A stretch of 38,153 nucleotides of DNA, taken from NCBI GenBank assembly GCA_947259105.1, contig CAMYKU010000031.1, positions 1-38,153 on the forward strand, in the 5' to 3' direction. Shown here one piece after another: positions 24,923-33,263 of this stretch. The first letter of the stretch is position 1. Each line of letters opens with the position of its first letter. The position numbers and the translations under genes are program-made. Origin of the DNA: an uncultured Alphaproteobacteria bacterium. Its GTDB lineage: Bacteria; Pseudomonadota; Alphaproteobacteria; UBA8366; JADFVY01. Below the pieces are notes generated by a model, which saw only the letters and a program-made list of their open reading frames with translations, was not told where the DNA came from and did no database searches.

Positions 24923-25629
24923 GCCGCTTCCCTCGGCGGTTTGCGATGCAGCAACTCGGTCATCTCCCCAAGGATCGACACCGCGATTTCCGCCGGCGAA
25001 ACGGCGCCGATATCCAGGCCGACCGGCGCATGGATGCGGGCGATGTCGGCATCGCCGAAGCCGGCCTCGCGCAAACGCTCGACCCGCTTCGCATGGGTCC
25101 GCTTGCTGCCCAGGGCGCCGATATAGAACGGCGCCTTCCGGAGTGCCGTTTTGAGCGCCGGATCGTCGAGCTTCGGATCATGGGTCAAGGTGACCACCGC
25201 CGTGCGGCGGTCGATGTCGATGCCTTCGAGGGCATCGTCCGGCCACGCCGTGTTCAGTTCGATGCCGGGAAACCGGGCTTCGGTGGCGAACGCCCCCCGC
25301 GGGTCGATCACTGTCACCGCATAACCGGCGAGCGCCGCCATCGGCGCCAGCACCTGCCCGATATGCACCGCGCCGACGATGACCATGCGCCGCGGCGGAT
25401 TGAAGACCTGTATGAAGTACCGGCGGTCGCCAATATCCACGCTCATACATTTGTCGTCGGCCAGTGCGATTTCAACGAAACGCTGCAGCGCATCGCCGAT
25501 CGGCAGGTCTCCGTCGGGCGCGTCCGGCGCCACCAGCGTCTGCATGCCGCCGTCCAGATCGGTGACCAGGGCTGCCGGAATCTTGCCGGCCCGGGCCTCG
25601 ATCAGCGCGGTCAGCGACGCCGCCTTCAT
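24919..25629 (-). CDS. XdhC-type molybdenum cofactor chaperone, C-terminal Rossmann form
   Basis: This 236-residue protein is of the XdhC/CoxF-CoxI family, which binds sulfurated molybdenum cofactor and delivers it to xanthine-dehydrogenase-like enzymes. Residues 1-75 are a reduced N-terminal domain lacking the family's cysteine motifs. From residue 80 the Rossmann-like domain follows: M-V-I-V-G-A-V-H-I-G-Q (82-92), T-V-I-D-P-R-G-A-F-A, V-V-T-L-T-H-D, G-A-L-G-S-K-R-T-H-A, and I-H-A-P-V-G-L-D-I-G-A-V-S-P-A-E-I-A. Its start overlaps the stop of the gene for the N-terminal-type XdhC protein. The two may form one functional unit. Confidence 0.88.
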   Translation of the reverse strand: MKAASLTALIEARAGKIPAALVTDLDGGMQTLVAPDAPDGDLPIGDALQRFVEIALADDKCMSVDIGDRRYFIQVFNPPRRMVIVGAVHIGQVLAPMAALAGYAVTVIDPRGAFATEARFPGIELNTAWPDDALEGIDIDRRTAVVTLTHDPKLDDPALKTALRKAPFYIGALGSKRTHAKRVERLREAGFGDADIARIHAPVGLDIGAVSPAEIAVSILGEMTELLHRKPPREAA

Positions 25630-25979
25630 TCCAGCGTCTCCACGAAGACCTCGATGGTACCGCCGCAGGCCAGTCCGACCTCCCAGGCCTCTTCGTTGCT
25701 GACGTTGAACTCCAGCAGCCGGGGCTTGCCGTCCGCCATTGCCGCGCGGGCCTCGTCGACGACCGCGCCCTCGACGCAGCCGCCGGAGACCGAGCCGGCC
25801 ATGGCGCCGGCCTCGTCCACCGCCAGCTGGCTGCCGACCGGCCGCGGGGACGAGCCCCAGGTCCTGACCACCGTCGCGAGCCCGACCTTGCGGCCCTCGG
25901 CGCGCCACGCGGCGGCCTGTTCGAGAATGTTATCGAGCGCCCCGGTCGTCGGGGGCGTCTTGATGGTGGTATTGGTCAT
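25626..25979 (-). CDS. XdhC/CoxI N-terminal domain protein
   Basis: This 117-residue protein consists of only the XdhC_CoxI domain. It carries the two expected cysteine motifs, G-S-V-S-G-G-C-V-E-G (C68) and G-L-A-C-G-G-T-I-E-V-F-V-E (C105), and the T-W-G-S-S-P-R-P-V-G-S loop. In most XdhC proteins this domain is fused to a Rossmann-like domain, which here is encoded by the next gene in overlapping frame. The ATG at 25979 overlaps the stop of the VWA-domain gene. It probably takes part in binding or sulfuration of the molybdenum cofactor. It is complete as judged by overlap on both sides, so it is a natural split and not a broken gene. Confidence 0.88.
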   Translation of the reverse strand: MTNTTIKTPPTTGALDNILEQAAAWRAEGRKVGLATVVRTWGSSPRPVGSQLAVDEAGAMAGSVSGGCVEGAVVDEARAAMADGKPRLLEFNVSNEEAWEVGLACGGTIEVFVETLE

Positions 25980-27193
25980 GCGGCCATCTCCCGCCAGCTT
26001 TTCATGCCTTCCATACGGCGCGGCCCGGGACGTCCGAGACTCTCGATCAGTGTCCGCAGGCTGTCCAGGTTGTGCACCGGGCGAAACTCGTCGACATGGG
26101 GCATGATTGCCCGGATACCGATAGATTTGGGCTCGAACGCCTCGTAACGCAACAGCGGATTGAGCCAGACGAGGCGCCGGCAGGACAGGTGCAGCCGCTG
26201 CATCTCCGCGCCCAGCCCTTCGCCGGCGTCGCGGTCCAGCCCATCGGAGATGAACAGGACGACCGCACCCTGGCCCAGCACCCGGCGTGACCAGTCGCGG
26301 TTGAAATCGTGCAGGCATCGGCCGATCCTCGTGCCGCCGGCCCAGTCCTCGACGACCCGGGAGACCTTGTCGAGCGCGATATCGATGTCGCGGTAACGCA
26401 GATAGCGGGTGATATTGGTCAGCCTTGTTCCGAACAGGAAGGTGTGGACGCGGTCGCGGTCGTTCGTGATGGCATGCATGAAATGCAGGAACATCCGCGA
26501 ATAACGGTCCATCGAACCGGAGATATCGCACAGGATGACCAGCGGCGGATGGCGCCGCCGGCGCCGGCGCCGGCGCAGTGGAATGACCGCCCCGCCCGAT
26601 CGCAATGCGGCGCGCAGGCTCGCCCGCATGTCGGCCCGGGCCCCGGCCTGGTCCGGGCGCCATCGCCGGGTCGGCACCTCCATGATCGGCAGGCGCATGC
26701 GCTTTATGTGCTCGCGGGCCGCGCGGACCTCTTCGGCCGCCATCTTTTCGAAATCCTTGTGTTGCAGCACTTCCCGGTGGCTCCATGTATGGGCTGCGTC
26801 GCCTTCGATCGATTCTTCCTGCTCCGCCGAACGATCGTCCGCCGGCTTCGAACTTGCCGCCTTCATCGCCTCGGCGACGCGGCGCGAAACATCTTCCTCA
26901 TTGCCGGGCGGGGGCGGGAGTACGGCCAGCGCCATCGCGCGCTCCAGCAGCCCGGGATTGCGCCAGAACAGGTGGAACGCCTGGTCGAACAGTTCGCGCT
27001 GATCGCGGCGGTTGACGAACACCGCATGCAGCGTCCAGTAGAAATCGTTCCGGCTTCCAATCCCGACAAGGCTGGCCGCGCGCAGGGCCTCGAGGATTTT
27101 GCCCGTGCCGATCGGCAGTCCCGCCGCGCGCAGCACCCGCGCGAAATGCATGATATTGGCGGCGAGCAGGCCGCCTTCCTTGCTCGAGCTCAT
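25976..27193 (-). CDS. coxE: CoxE-like VWA domain protein
   Basis: This 405-residue protein with a C-terminal von Willebrand A domain corresponds to CoxE of carbon monoxide dehydrogenase gene clusters, where it works with the AAA ATPase CoxD in active-site maturation. The metal-binding MIDAS motif is D-I-S-G-S (223-227), with T288 in G-G-T-R-I-G and D317 in F-I-S-D-G-L-D. The N-terminal 200 residues are helical, with R-A-A-G-L-P-I-G-T-G-K and M-R-L-P-I-M-E-V-P-T-R-R-W-R-P. An unusual run of eight arginines (207-214) sits immediately before the VWA domain. The ATG at 27193 overlaps the coxD-like stop, and the stop overlaps the XdhC-type gene, so the three are translationally coupled. Confidence 0.87.
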   Translation of the reverse strand: MSSSKEGGLLAANIMHFARVLRAAGLPIGTGKILEALRAASLVGIGSRNDFYWTLHAVFVNRRDQRELFDQAFHLFWRNPGLLERAMALAVLPPPPGNEEDVSRRVAEAMKAASSKPADDRSAEQEESIEGDAAHTWSHREVLQHKDFEKMAAEEVRAAREHIKRMRLPIMEVPTRRWRPDQAGARADMRASLRAALRSGGAVIPLRRRRRRRRHPPLVILCDISGSMDRYSRMFLHFMHAITNDRDRVHTFLFGTRLTNITRYLRYRDIDIALDKVSRVVEDWAGGTRIGRCLHDFNRDWSRRVLGQGAVVLFISDGLDRDAGEGLGAEMQRLHLSCRRLVWLNPLLRYEAFEPKSIGIRAIMPHVDEFRPVHNLDSLRTLIESLGRPGPRRMEGMKSWREMAA

Positions 27194-28116
27194 TCGGCGG
27201 CCCCCGCGGCGCCGAGTTCGGATTTCACCTGGGAGAGGATCCGGTTCGCCTCGCTGCCCTGGATCCGGGCGATATCGTCCTGGTATTTCAACAGGATACC
27301 CAGTGTGTCGTCCACGGTTCCGGAATCGAGATCGATGCGGTCGAGCTGGACCAGCGCTTCCGCCCAGTCGATGGTTTCCGCGACACCGGGCAGTTTGAAC
27401 AGGTCCATCTTTCGCAACTCCTGGACAAACCCGACGAGTTCGGCGGACAGCGCCTCGGGCATGCCGGGGGCCCGCACGCGAAGGATTTCCATCTCGCGCC
27501 CGGCGGTCGGATAATCCACCCAGTAATAGAAACAGCGGCGCTTCAGCGCATCGTGGACCTCGCGGGTCCTGTTGGACGTGACGATGACGATCGGGCGCTG
27601 CGCGGCCTTGATGGTGCCGATCTCCGGGATGGTGATCTGAAAATCCGACAGAATCTCCAGCAAATACGCCTCGAAGGGCTCGTCGGTCCGGTCGATCTCG
27701 TCGATCAGCAGCACCGGCGGCCCGTCGACGTGGGGCTCGAGCGCCTGCAGCAGCGGGCGCTTGATCAGGAAGCGCTCCGAAAAGATGTCGTCGGTCAGCG
27801 TATCGCGATCGCGGTCGCCCGCCGCCTCGGCCAGGCGGATTTCGATCATCTGGCGCGGATAGTCCCATTCGTAGACCGCGGACGAAACGTCCAGCCCCTC
27901 ATAGCATTGCAGGCGAAGCAGGTTGCGCCCGAGAGTCCGTGCAAGGACCTTGGCGATTTCCGTCTTGCCGACCCCCGCCTCGCCTTCGAGGAACAGTGGC
28001 CGGCCCAGGCTCAAAGCCAGGTAGAGCGCGGTCGCAAGGCTGCGGTCCGCGACGTAGTCGCCGCCGCGCAGGAGATCCAGCGTTCGGTCCAGAGATTCGG
28101 GAAGCGGTTCTGTCAT
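27190..28116 (-). CDS. coxD: CoxD-like MoxR-family AAA ATPase
   Basis: This 308-residue AAA+ ATPase of the MoxR family is close to CoxD, the chaperone proposed to partially unfold apo-CO dehydrogenase so that its active site can be built. ATG 28116 gives the usual family length. Walker A is G-E-A-G-V-G-K-T (45-52), Walker B is V-L-L-I-D-E (135-140), sensor 1 lies in I-V-T-S-N-R-T-R-E (178-186), and R-L-Q-C-Y-E-G-L-D (68-76) is characteristic of the CoxD branch. It is the first gene of the minus-strand operon 28116-22863. The identity of the target enzyme is not shown by this window. Confidence 0.9.
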   Translation of the reverse strand: MTEPLPESLDRTLDLLRGGDYVADRSLATALYLALSLGRPLFLEGEAGVGKTEIAKVLARTLGRNLLRLQCYEGLDVSSAVYEWDYPRQMIEIRLAEAAGDRDRDTLTDDIFSERFLIKRPLLQALEPHVDGPPVLLIDEIDRTDEPFEAYLLEILSDFQITIPEIGTIKAAQRPIVIVTSNRTREVHDALKRRCFYYWVDYPTAGREMEILRVRAPGMPEALSAELVGFVQELRKMDLFKLPGVAETIDWAEALVQLDRIDLDSGTVDDTLGILLKYQDDIARIQGSEANRILSQVKSELGAAGAAE

Positions 28117-28466
28117 GTGACGGCGGAGCCTCGTGCAAGCGCTTCGTATTCGGCCACGCGTCCGAACATAGGCGATCGGCCGCGCAATCGAAACAGCCAA
28201 TAAGATCGAACCCGACGGAGCCGGGGCGGCTCGAGATGCAATTGGACTTCACGGCTGTCTCGCGCGAAAGATGACCGCGTTCGCAACCGGGGTTAACCTT
28301 CCCTTAGTCCGGGGATCGGTATTGTGGGGCCGAGGGAGCCGGCCAGGCGCAATTCCCGGATAAGGGCTTAAACCTGCCACCTTATCGCCGGCTTTCCCGT
28401 GAATGCTGTTGCTGCCGACCCGTCGCGGGTTCTCGCATGCGGGTCGCGCCGAATTGGGGGTCTGCC
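28117..28466. other. Divergent intergenic region between the Cox-type operon and the macroglobulin gene
   Basis: These 350 bases must contain promoters for both directions. I see no reliable -35/-10 pair, no GGAAT-N16-CGTT element and no operator-like dyad. A GGTTAACC palindrome occurs at 28289-28296. The right end holds a GGGGG ribosome site for the gene at 28467. Confidence 0.4.
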
Positions 28467-31400
28467 ATGACGATCGTCCGCCGTGCATTTCTTGCCTGTT
28501 TCGCGTTGCTGCTTCTCGCGCCGGCCGCCGCCGATGCCGCGCGCGACGTGATGCGCTTCACCAACGTCGACGTCGAGGCGGAGGCCGACTCGCCCCGCGC
28601 CTGTTTCGTGTTCACACGCAAGCTGGCGGAGCGGGGAGCGGTCCGCTACGACGACTACCTGCGGTTCGAGCCGGAAATCCGGGCCGAGGTATCCGCCCGC
28701 GGGACGCGGCTGTGCGTTTCGGGATTCGAGCACGGCAAGGTCTATGCCACGACCCTGCTCAGGGGATTGCCGGCCGGCGACGGGCTGAAGACGGCCGATA
28801 CCGAGCGGTTCAACATCTCGATACCGGACCGCAAGCCAAGCGTGAGTTTCAAGGGCGCCGCCTACGTCCTGCCCAGCCGCGGCGAGCGCGCGCTGCCGAT
28901 CGACGCCGTCAACGTCAGGGAAGCGGACCTCAGGATACTGCGGATCAACGACCGCAACCTGATCGGCGAGATCAACAAGGGCAGCATCAGTTCGCTGATG
29001 TCGCGCTGGGACGTGAGCCGGGTTGCCGATCTCGATGGCGAGCTCGTCTGGGAAGGGACCATCGCGTTCGACATGGTCCAGAACAAGCGGGTGGAAAGCG
29101 CGATCCCGGTCGGCGAAATCCTCGACAAACCGGAACCCGGAATCTACGTCGTCATGGCGATTCCCCGCGAGGAACGCCAGGGCTACGTCTATTACGAGGC
29201 GACCCAGTGGATGGTCGTTACCGACATCGGCGTCAGCGCGATCTCGGGCCGGGACGGGATGCATGTCGTCCTGCGCTCGCTCCAGGATGCGGCCCCGCTG
29301 GCCGGTCACAAGATCCGCCTGGTCTCGCGCAGCAACGAGGTTCTGGGATCCGCGACCACGGATGCAGAGGGCATGGCGCTGATCGCGCCCGGGCTGTTGC
29401 GGGGCACCGGTGGCGCCCGGCCGGGTGCTGTCATGGCCTTTGCCCCGTCCGGCGCGTTCAACTTCCTCGACCTGACGGCGCCGGCGTTCGATCTGACCGA
29501 TCGCGGCGTCGGCGGGCGGGCCGGACCGGGGCCGGTCGACGCGTTCATCTATACCGACCGCGGCGTCTACCGGCCCGGCGAGACCGTGAACGTGGTGGTC
29601 ATGGCGCGGGACGACAACGCCATCGCACTGGCGGACCTGCCCCTGAAGCTCCGCATCCTGAAGCCCGACGGCACCCAGCACAGCGTCGTCGAACTGGCCG
29701 GCGACCCCACCGCCGGCGGGCACCATCTTGCGCTGCCCCTGTCCCGTTCCGCGCGGACCGGCGAGTGGTCGGTGCAGGCGGTGCTCGACCCCAAGGCGCC
29801 GCCGGTCGGAATCGGGACCTTCCAGGTCGAGGATTTCGTGCCCGAGCGCATGGAAGTGTCGCTTGAGGCGCGCAGTCCGTTCCTGACGCCGGAGGACGAG
29901 AACGCGGTCGGGGTATCGGCGCGGTTCCTCTACGGCGCGCCGGGCGCCGGCCTCAACGTGACGGGCGAACTCGTCCTCATGCAGGACATGAACCCGTACC
30001 CGGACCACAAGGGCTACAAGTTCGGCCTTGTCCAGGAGGAATGGCGGCCGCGGCGCGAAACCCTCGATCCGGCGAAGACCGACCCCGAGGGCCATGTGTC
30101 CATGCCTGTCTACCTGGACGAGGCGCCGGACAGCACGCGGCCGCTCAAGGCGATGGTCCGCGTCTCGGTGTCCGAGAGCGGTGGCCGGGCGGTATCGCGC
30201 ACGGTGAACCTGCCGGTCCGGACCGGCAAGCCGGTGATCGGCATCAAGCCGCGTTTCGGCGACAGCTGGCTGGAAAAAGGCCAGGCCGCCAATTTCGATG
30301 TCGTTGCGCTGGACGACAACGGCAGCCCGACCGGCGCCGCAGACCTGAAGTATGAGCTGTTCTACGAGTATCACCGCTATCACTGGTATGTCGAAGACAG
30401 GTCCTGGCGGTACCGGGTGATCATCGAGGATACCTCCGTCGATTCCGGGGATCTGTCGGTGGCGGCCAATGCGCCGGCGGGCCTCGAGTTCCAGAAGGAC
30501 TGGGGCCGCTACCGGCTGGAGGTCAGCGACCCGCGGACCGGCACCGCGACCAGCGTGCGGTTCCGGGTCGGCTGGTTCTCCTCGGTATCGTCCGCCGACC
30601 GGCCCGACAAGCTCGAAGTGACGCTGGACAAGGAGAAGTACCGGATCGGCGACACGGCGCGGGTCTTCATCAAGCCGCCCTTCGCGGGGCGGGTGCTGAT
30701 GACCGTTGCCGGCAGCCGCGTTTACGAGACCCGCAACCTCGACGTTCCGCGCGAGGGGCTGGTGGTCGAGCTTCCGGTCCGCGCGGAATGGGATGCCGGC
30801 GCCTACGTGACCGCCACGGTGTTCCGCACGGCCGAGGCCGACGCGCCGCACCGTCCGTCGCGCGCCATCGGACTCGCCTGGCTGGCCCGCGATTACTCGG
30901 CCCGGACCCTCGAGGTCGCGATCGAAACGCCGGAGCGCATCACGCCGCGCCGGGCGCTGGACGTGAAACTGACGGTTGCCGGTCTGGGCAGGGGCGAACA
31001 GGCTTATCTGACCCTGGCTGCGGTCGACCAGGGCATTCTGCAGCTCACGCGGTTCGAGACGCCGGGCCCGGCCGAATGGTATTTCGGCAAGCGGAAGCTC
31101 GGCGTTGCGCTGCGCGACGGGTACGGCCACCTGATCGAGGCCGCCGAGGGCACGCCGGCGCGAATCCGGCAGGGCGGCGATGAGGCCGCGGAAGGCCGCC
31201 ATCTCGGCGGCCTGGACGCCAGCAGCGTGAAGACCGTTTCGCTGTTCTCCGGCATCGTGGAGGTCGGCGCGGGCGGACGCGTTACCGTGCCGCTCGAGGT
31301 TCCCGATTTCAACGGCCAGCTGCGACTCATGGCCGTCGCCTGGAGCATCGACAAGGTCGGGTCGGCGGAATCGAGCATCATCGTGCGCGATCCGGTGGTG

Positions 31401-33245
31401 AGCCAGGTCACCCTGCCGCGATTCCTCGCACCGGGGGACGAGAGCGCCGTAACCGTGACCGTGCACAATGTGGACGGGCCGGCCGGCGCCTACAACATCG
31501 CGTTCGATGCCAAGGGTGCCGTGGAAATGAAGGGCGGCGCCGGCGTGGCGACGGATCTCGCCAGCGACGCGCGGAAGGATCTCGCGTTTTCCCTGCACGG
31601 CAGGGAGGCCGGCGTCGGCACGATGTCGCTGGTCATCGAGGGTCCGAACGGGCTGCGCCTGGAGCGGGACTGGGAGATCGCCGTCAGGCCGGCGCAGACG
31701 GTGGTGACACGGCGCATGACGTCGCGGCTGCGGCCTGGCCAGAGGCATGAGCTCACGGCCGACATTCTCCACGAATTCGTTCCGGGAACCGGCGAGGCCC
31801 TGGTCACGCTCGGCAACCGCCCCGATCTGGGGCTCGCCAACCTGTTGAAGTCGCTGGACCGCTATCCCTACGGCTGTGCCGAGCAGACGACGAGCCGGGC
31901 GCTGCCGCTTCTCTATGTGGCTGAGGTCGCGGCGTCGCTCGGGGTCGCGGAGGATGCGATCGCCCTGCGAGCCAAGGTTCAGGGAGCGGTGCGGCGCGTG
32001 CTGACGATGCAGCGCTCGGACGGCTCGTTCGGGATGTGGAGTTCGAACAGCCCCCGCGAGGAATGGCTGACGGCCTATGTCATGGACTTCCTGACCCAGG
32101 CGAAGGAGCTTGGCTATCCGGTGCCCGAATATCCCTACAAGCGCGGCCTCGCATGGCTGCAGGACCACGCGAACGCGGCCGACTACAGCGACGCGAACCT
32201 GCCGGCGCGGGTCTATGGGCTGCACGTGCTGTCGCGCGCCGGCGTCGCGCGCACCAAGGACCTGCGGTACGTTCACGACGTCTACCTGAACCGGATACCG
32301 ACGGCGCTGGGGCGGGCACAGCTGGGCGCGGCGCTTGCCAGCACCGGCGACACCAGACGGGCCGGGACCGCGTTCGCCTCCGCCACCCGCGTGTGGGACC
32401 GAAAGAAGCGGTTCTGGGACAAGTGGTGGTTCTGGGATTACGGAACCAGCCTGCGCGATATGGCGGGCACGGTGTATCTCGCCAGCCTGAGCGGATTGAA
32501 TCAAGGCGACTGGCCGTCCTACGCCGAGCAGCTGGCCGATCGCACCACCCGAACCCGCTACCTGAGCACCCAGGAGAAGGCCTGGCTGATTCTGGCCGCG
32601 CGCGAACTGGGATCGTCCGGCAAGGTGAGGGGCTCGGTCAACGGGCTGAGCCTGCCCGAGAGCGAAGGCACGGTCTACCTCCATTTCGACGAAGCCGAGC
32701 TGGCGAGTGGTGTCGCGGTGGCGAACCAGGGCGACGAAGCGCTGTGGCAGGGCATCACTTACAGCGGTGTCCCGCGTGACGAAATGCCGGCCGAGCGTGA
32801 GGGCTTCGCGATTGTCCGTGCGTTCTATACGCTGGAGGGAAAACGGGTCAATCTCAGCCGTGTCCGTCAGGGCGATACCCTGGTGGCGGTGATCAACGGC
32901 GAGGGAACCCTGAAGCGCGATTACCAGGCGATGGTGGTCGATCTCCTGCCGGCGGGCTTCGAGCTCGACAATTCCAGCCTCGAAGGTGGGCGGAATACCG
33001 AGGAGCTGGCCTGGCTGGGCGAGCTCACCGCAACCCGCCATACCGAGTTGCGGGACGACCGCTACGTCGCCGCGCTGCAGTTCGACCGGTGGGATAATGA
33101 CCGGTCGTTCCGGCTGGCCTATACGGTGCGGGCGGTGTCGCCGGGCACCTACCGGCTGCCGGCGGTCTATGTCGAGGACATGTACGAACCTGTCTACTTC
33201 GCGCGCAGCCGGATGGGCGAACTCACGATCCGGCCCGCGCAGTAA
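28467..33245 (+). CDS. Bacterial alpha-2-macroglobulin with thioester
   Basis: This 1592-residue exported protein is of the YfhM/bacterial alpha-2-macroglobulin family, broad protease traps of the periplasm thought to guard the cell when the envelope is breached. ATG 28467 has GGGGG six bases upstream. The signal peptide ends in A-A-A-D-A-A-R without a lipobox cysteine, so unlike the E. coli lipoprotein it should be soluble. N-terminal and macroglobulin repeats come first, with V-D-A-F-I-Y-T-D-R-G-V-Y-R-P-G-E marking the MG region. The thioester motif is G-C-A-E-Q (C1137, Q1140), followed by an alpha-toroid with G-S-F-G-M-W-S and W-L-T-A-Y-V-M-D-F-L. It is followed 18 bases later by pbpC, the usual partner, which repairs the peptidoglycan damage. 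Confidence 0.93.
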   Translation: MTIVRRAFLACFALLLLAPAAADAARDVMRFTNVDVEAEADSPRACFVFTRKLAERGAVRYDDYLRFEPEIRAEVSARGTRLCVSGFEHGKVYATTLLRGLPAGDGLKTADTERFNISIPDRKPSVSFKGAAYVLPSRGERALPIDAVNVREADLRILRINDRNLIGEINKGSISSLMSRWDVSRVADLDGELVWEGTIAFDMVQNKRVESAIPVGEILDKPEPGIYVVMAIPREERQGYVYYEATQWMVVTDIGVSAISGRDGMHVVLRSLQDAAPLAGHKIRLVSRSNEVLGSATTDAEGMALIAPGLLRGTGGARPGAVMAFAPSGAFNFLDLTAPAFDLTDRGVGGRAGPGPVDAFIYTDRGVYRPGETVNVVVMARDDNAIALADLPLKLRILKPDGTQHSVVELAGDPTAGGHHLALPLSRSARTGEWSVQAVLDPKAPPVGIGTFQVEDFVPERMEVSLEARSPFLTPEDENAVGVSARFLYGAPGAGLNVTGELVLMQDMNPYPDHKGYKFGLVQEEWRPRRETLDPAKTDPEGHVSMPVYLDEAPDSTRPLKAMVRVSVSESGGRAVSRTVNLPVRTGKPVIGIKPRFGDSWLEKGQAANFDVVALDDNGSPTGAADLKYELFYEYHRYHWYVEDRSWRYRVIIEDTSVDSGDLSVAANAPAGLEFQKDWGRYRLEVSDPRTGTATSVRFRVGWFSSVSSADRPDKLEVTLDKEKYRIGDTARVFIKPPFAGRVLMTVAGSRVYETRNLDVPREGLVVELPVRAEWDAGAYVTATVFRTAEADAPHRPSRAIGLAWLARDYSARTLEVAIETPERITPRRALDVKLTVAGLGRGEQAYLTLAAVDQGILQLTRFETPGPAEWYFGKRKLGVALRDGYGHLIEAAEGTPARIRQGGDEAAEGRHLGGLDASSVKTVSLFSGIVEVGAGGRVTVPLEVPDFNGQLRLMAVAWSIDKVGSAESSIIVRDPVVSQVTLPRFLAPGDESAVTVTVHNVDGPAGAYNIAFDAKGAVEMKGGAGVATDLASDARKDLAFSLHGREAGVGTMSLVIEGPNGLRLERDWEIAVRPAQTVVTRRMTSRLRPGQRHELTADILHEFVPGTGEALVTLGNRPDLGLANLLKSLDRYPYGCAEQTTSRALPLLYVAEVAASLGVAEDAIALRAKVQGAVRRVLTMQRSDGSFGMWSSNSPREEWLTAYVMDFLTQAKELGYPVPEYPYKRGLAWLQDHANAADYSDANLPARVYGLHVLSRAGVARTKDLRYVHDVYLNRIPTALGRAQLGAALASTGDTRRAGTAFASATRVWDRKKRFWDKWWFWDYGTSLRDMAGTVYLASLSGLNQGDWPSYAEQLADRTTRTRYLSTQEKAWLILAARELGSSGKVRGSVNGLSLPESEGTVYLHFDEAELASGVAVANQGDEALWQGITYSGVPRDEMPAEREGFAIVRAFYTLEGKRVNLSRVRQGDTLVAVINGEGTLKRDYQAMVVDLLPAGFELDNSSLEGGRNTEELAWLGELTATRHTELRDDRYVAALQFDRWDNDRSFRLAYTVRAVSPGTYRLPAVYVEDMYEPVYFARSRMGELTIRPAQ

Positions 33246-33263
33246 CGGGCCTGGGGACGGCCG

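Noticed and set aside
25980-26786. An extended upstream reading frame for the small XdhC-type protein
   Set aside because: The extra codons are Pro/Ala/Arg-rich shadow sequence of the VWA gene; the start overlapping the preceding stop gives an exact XdhC_CoxI domain.
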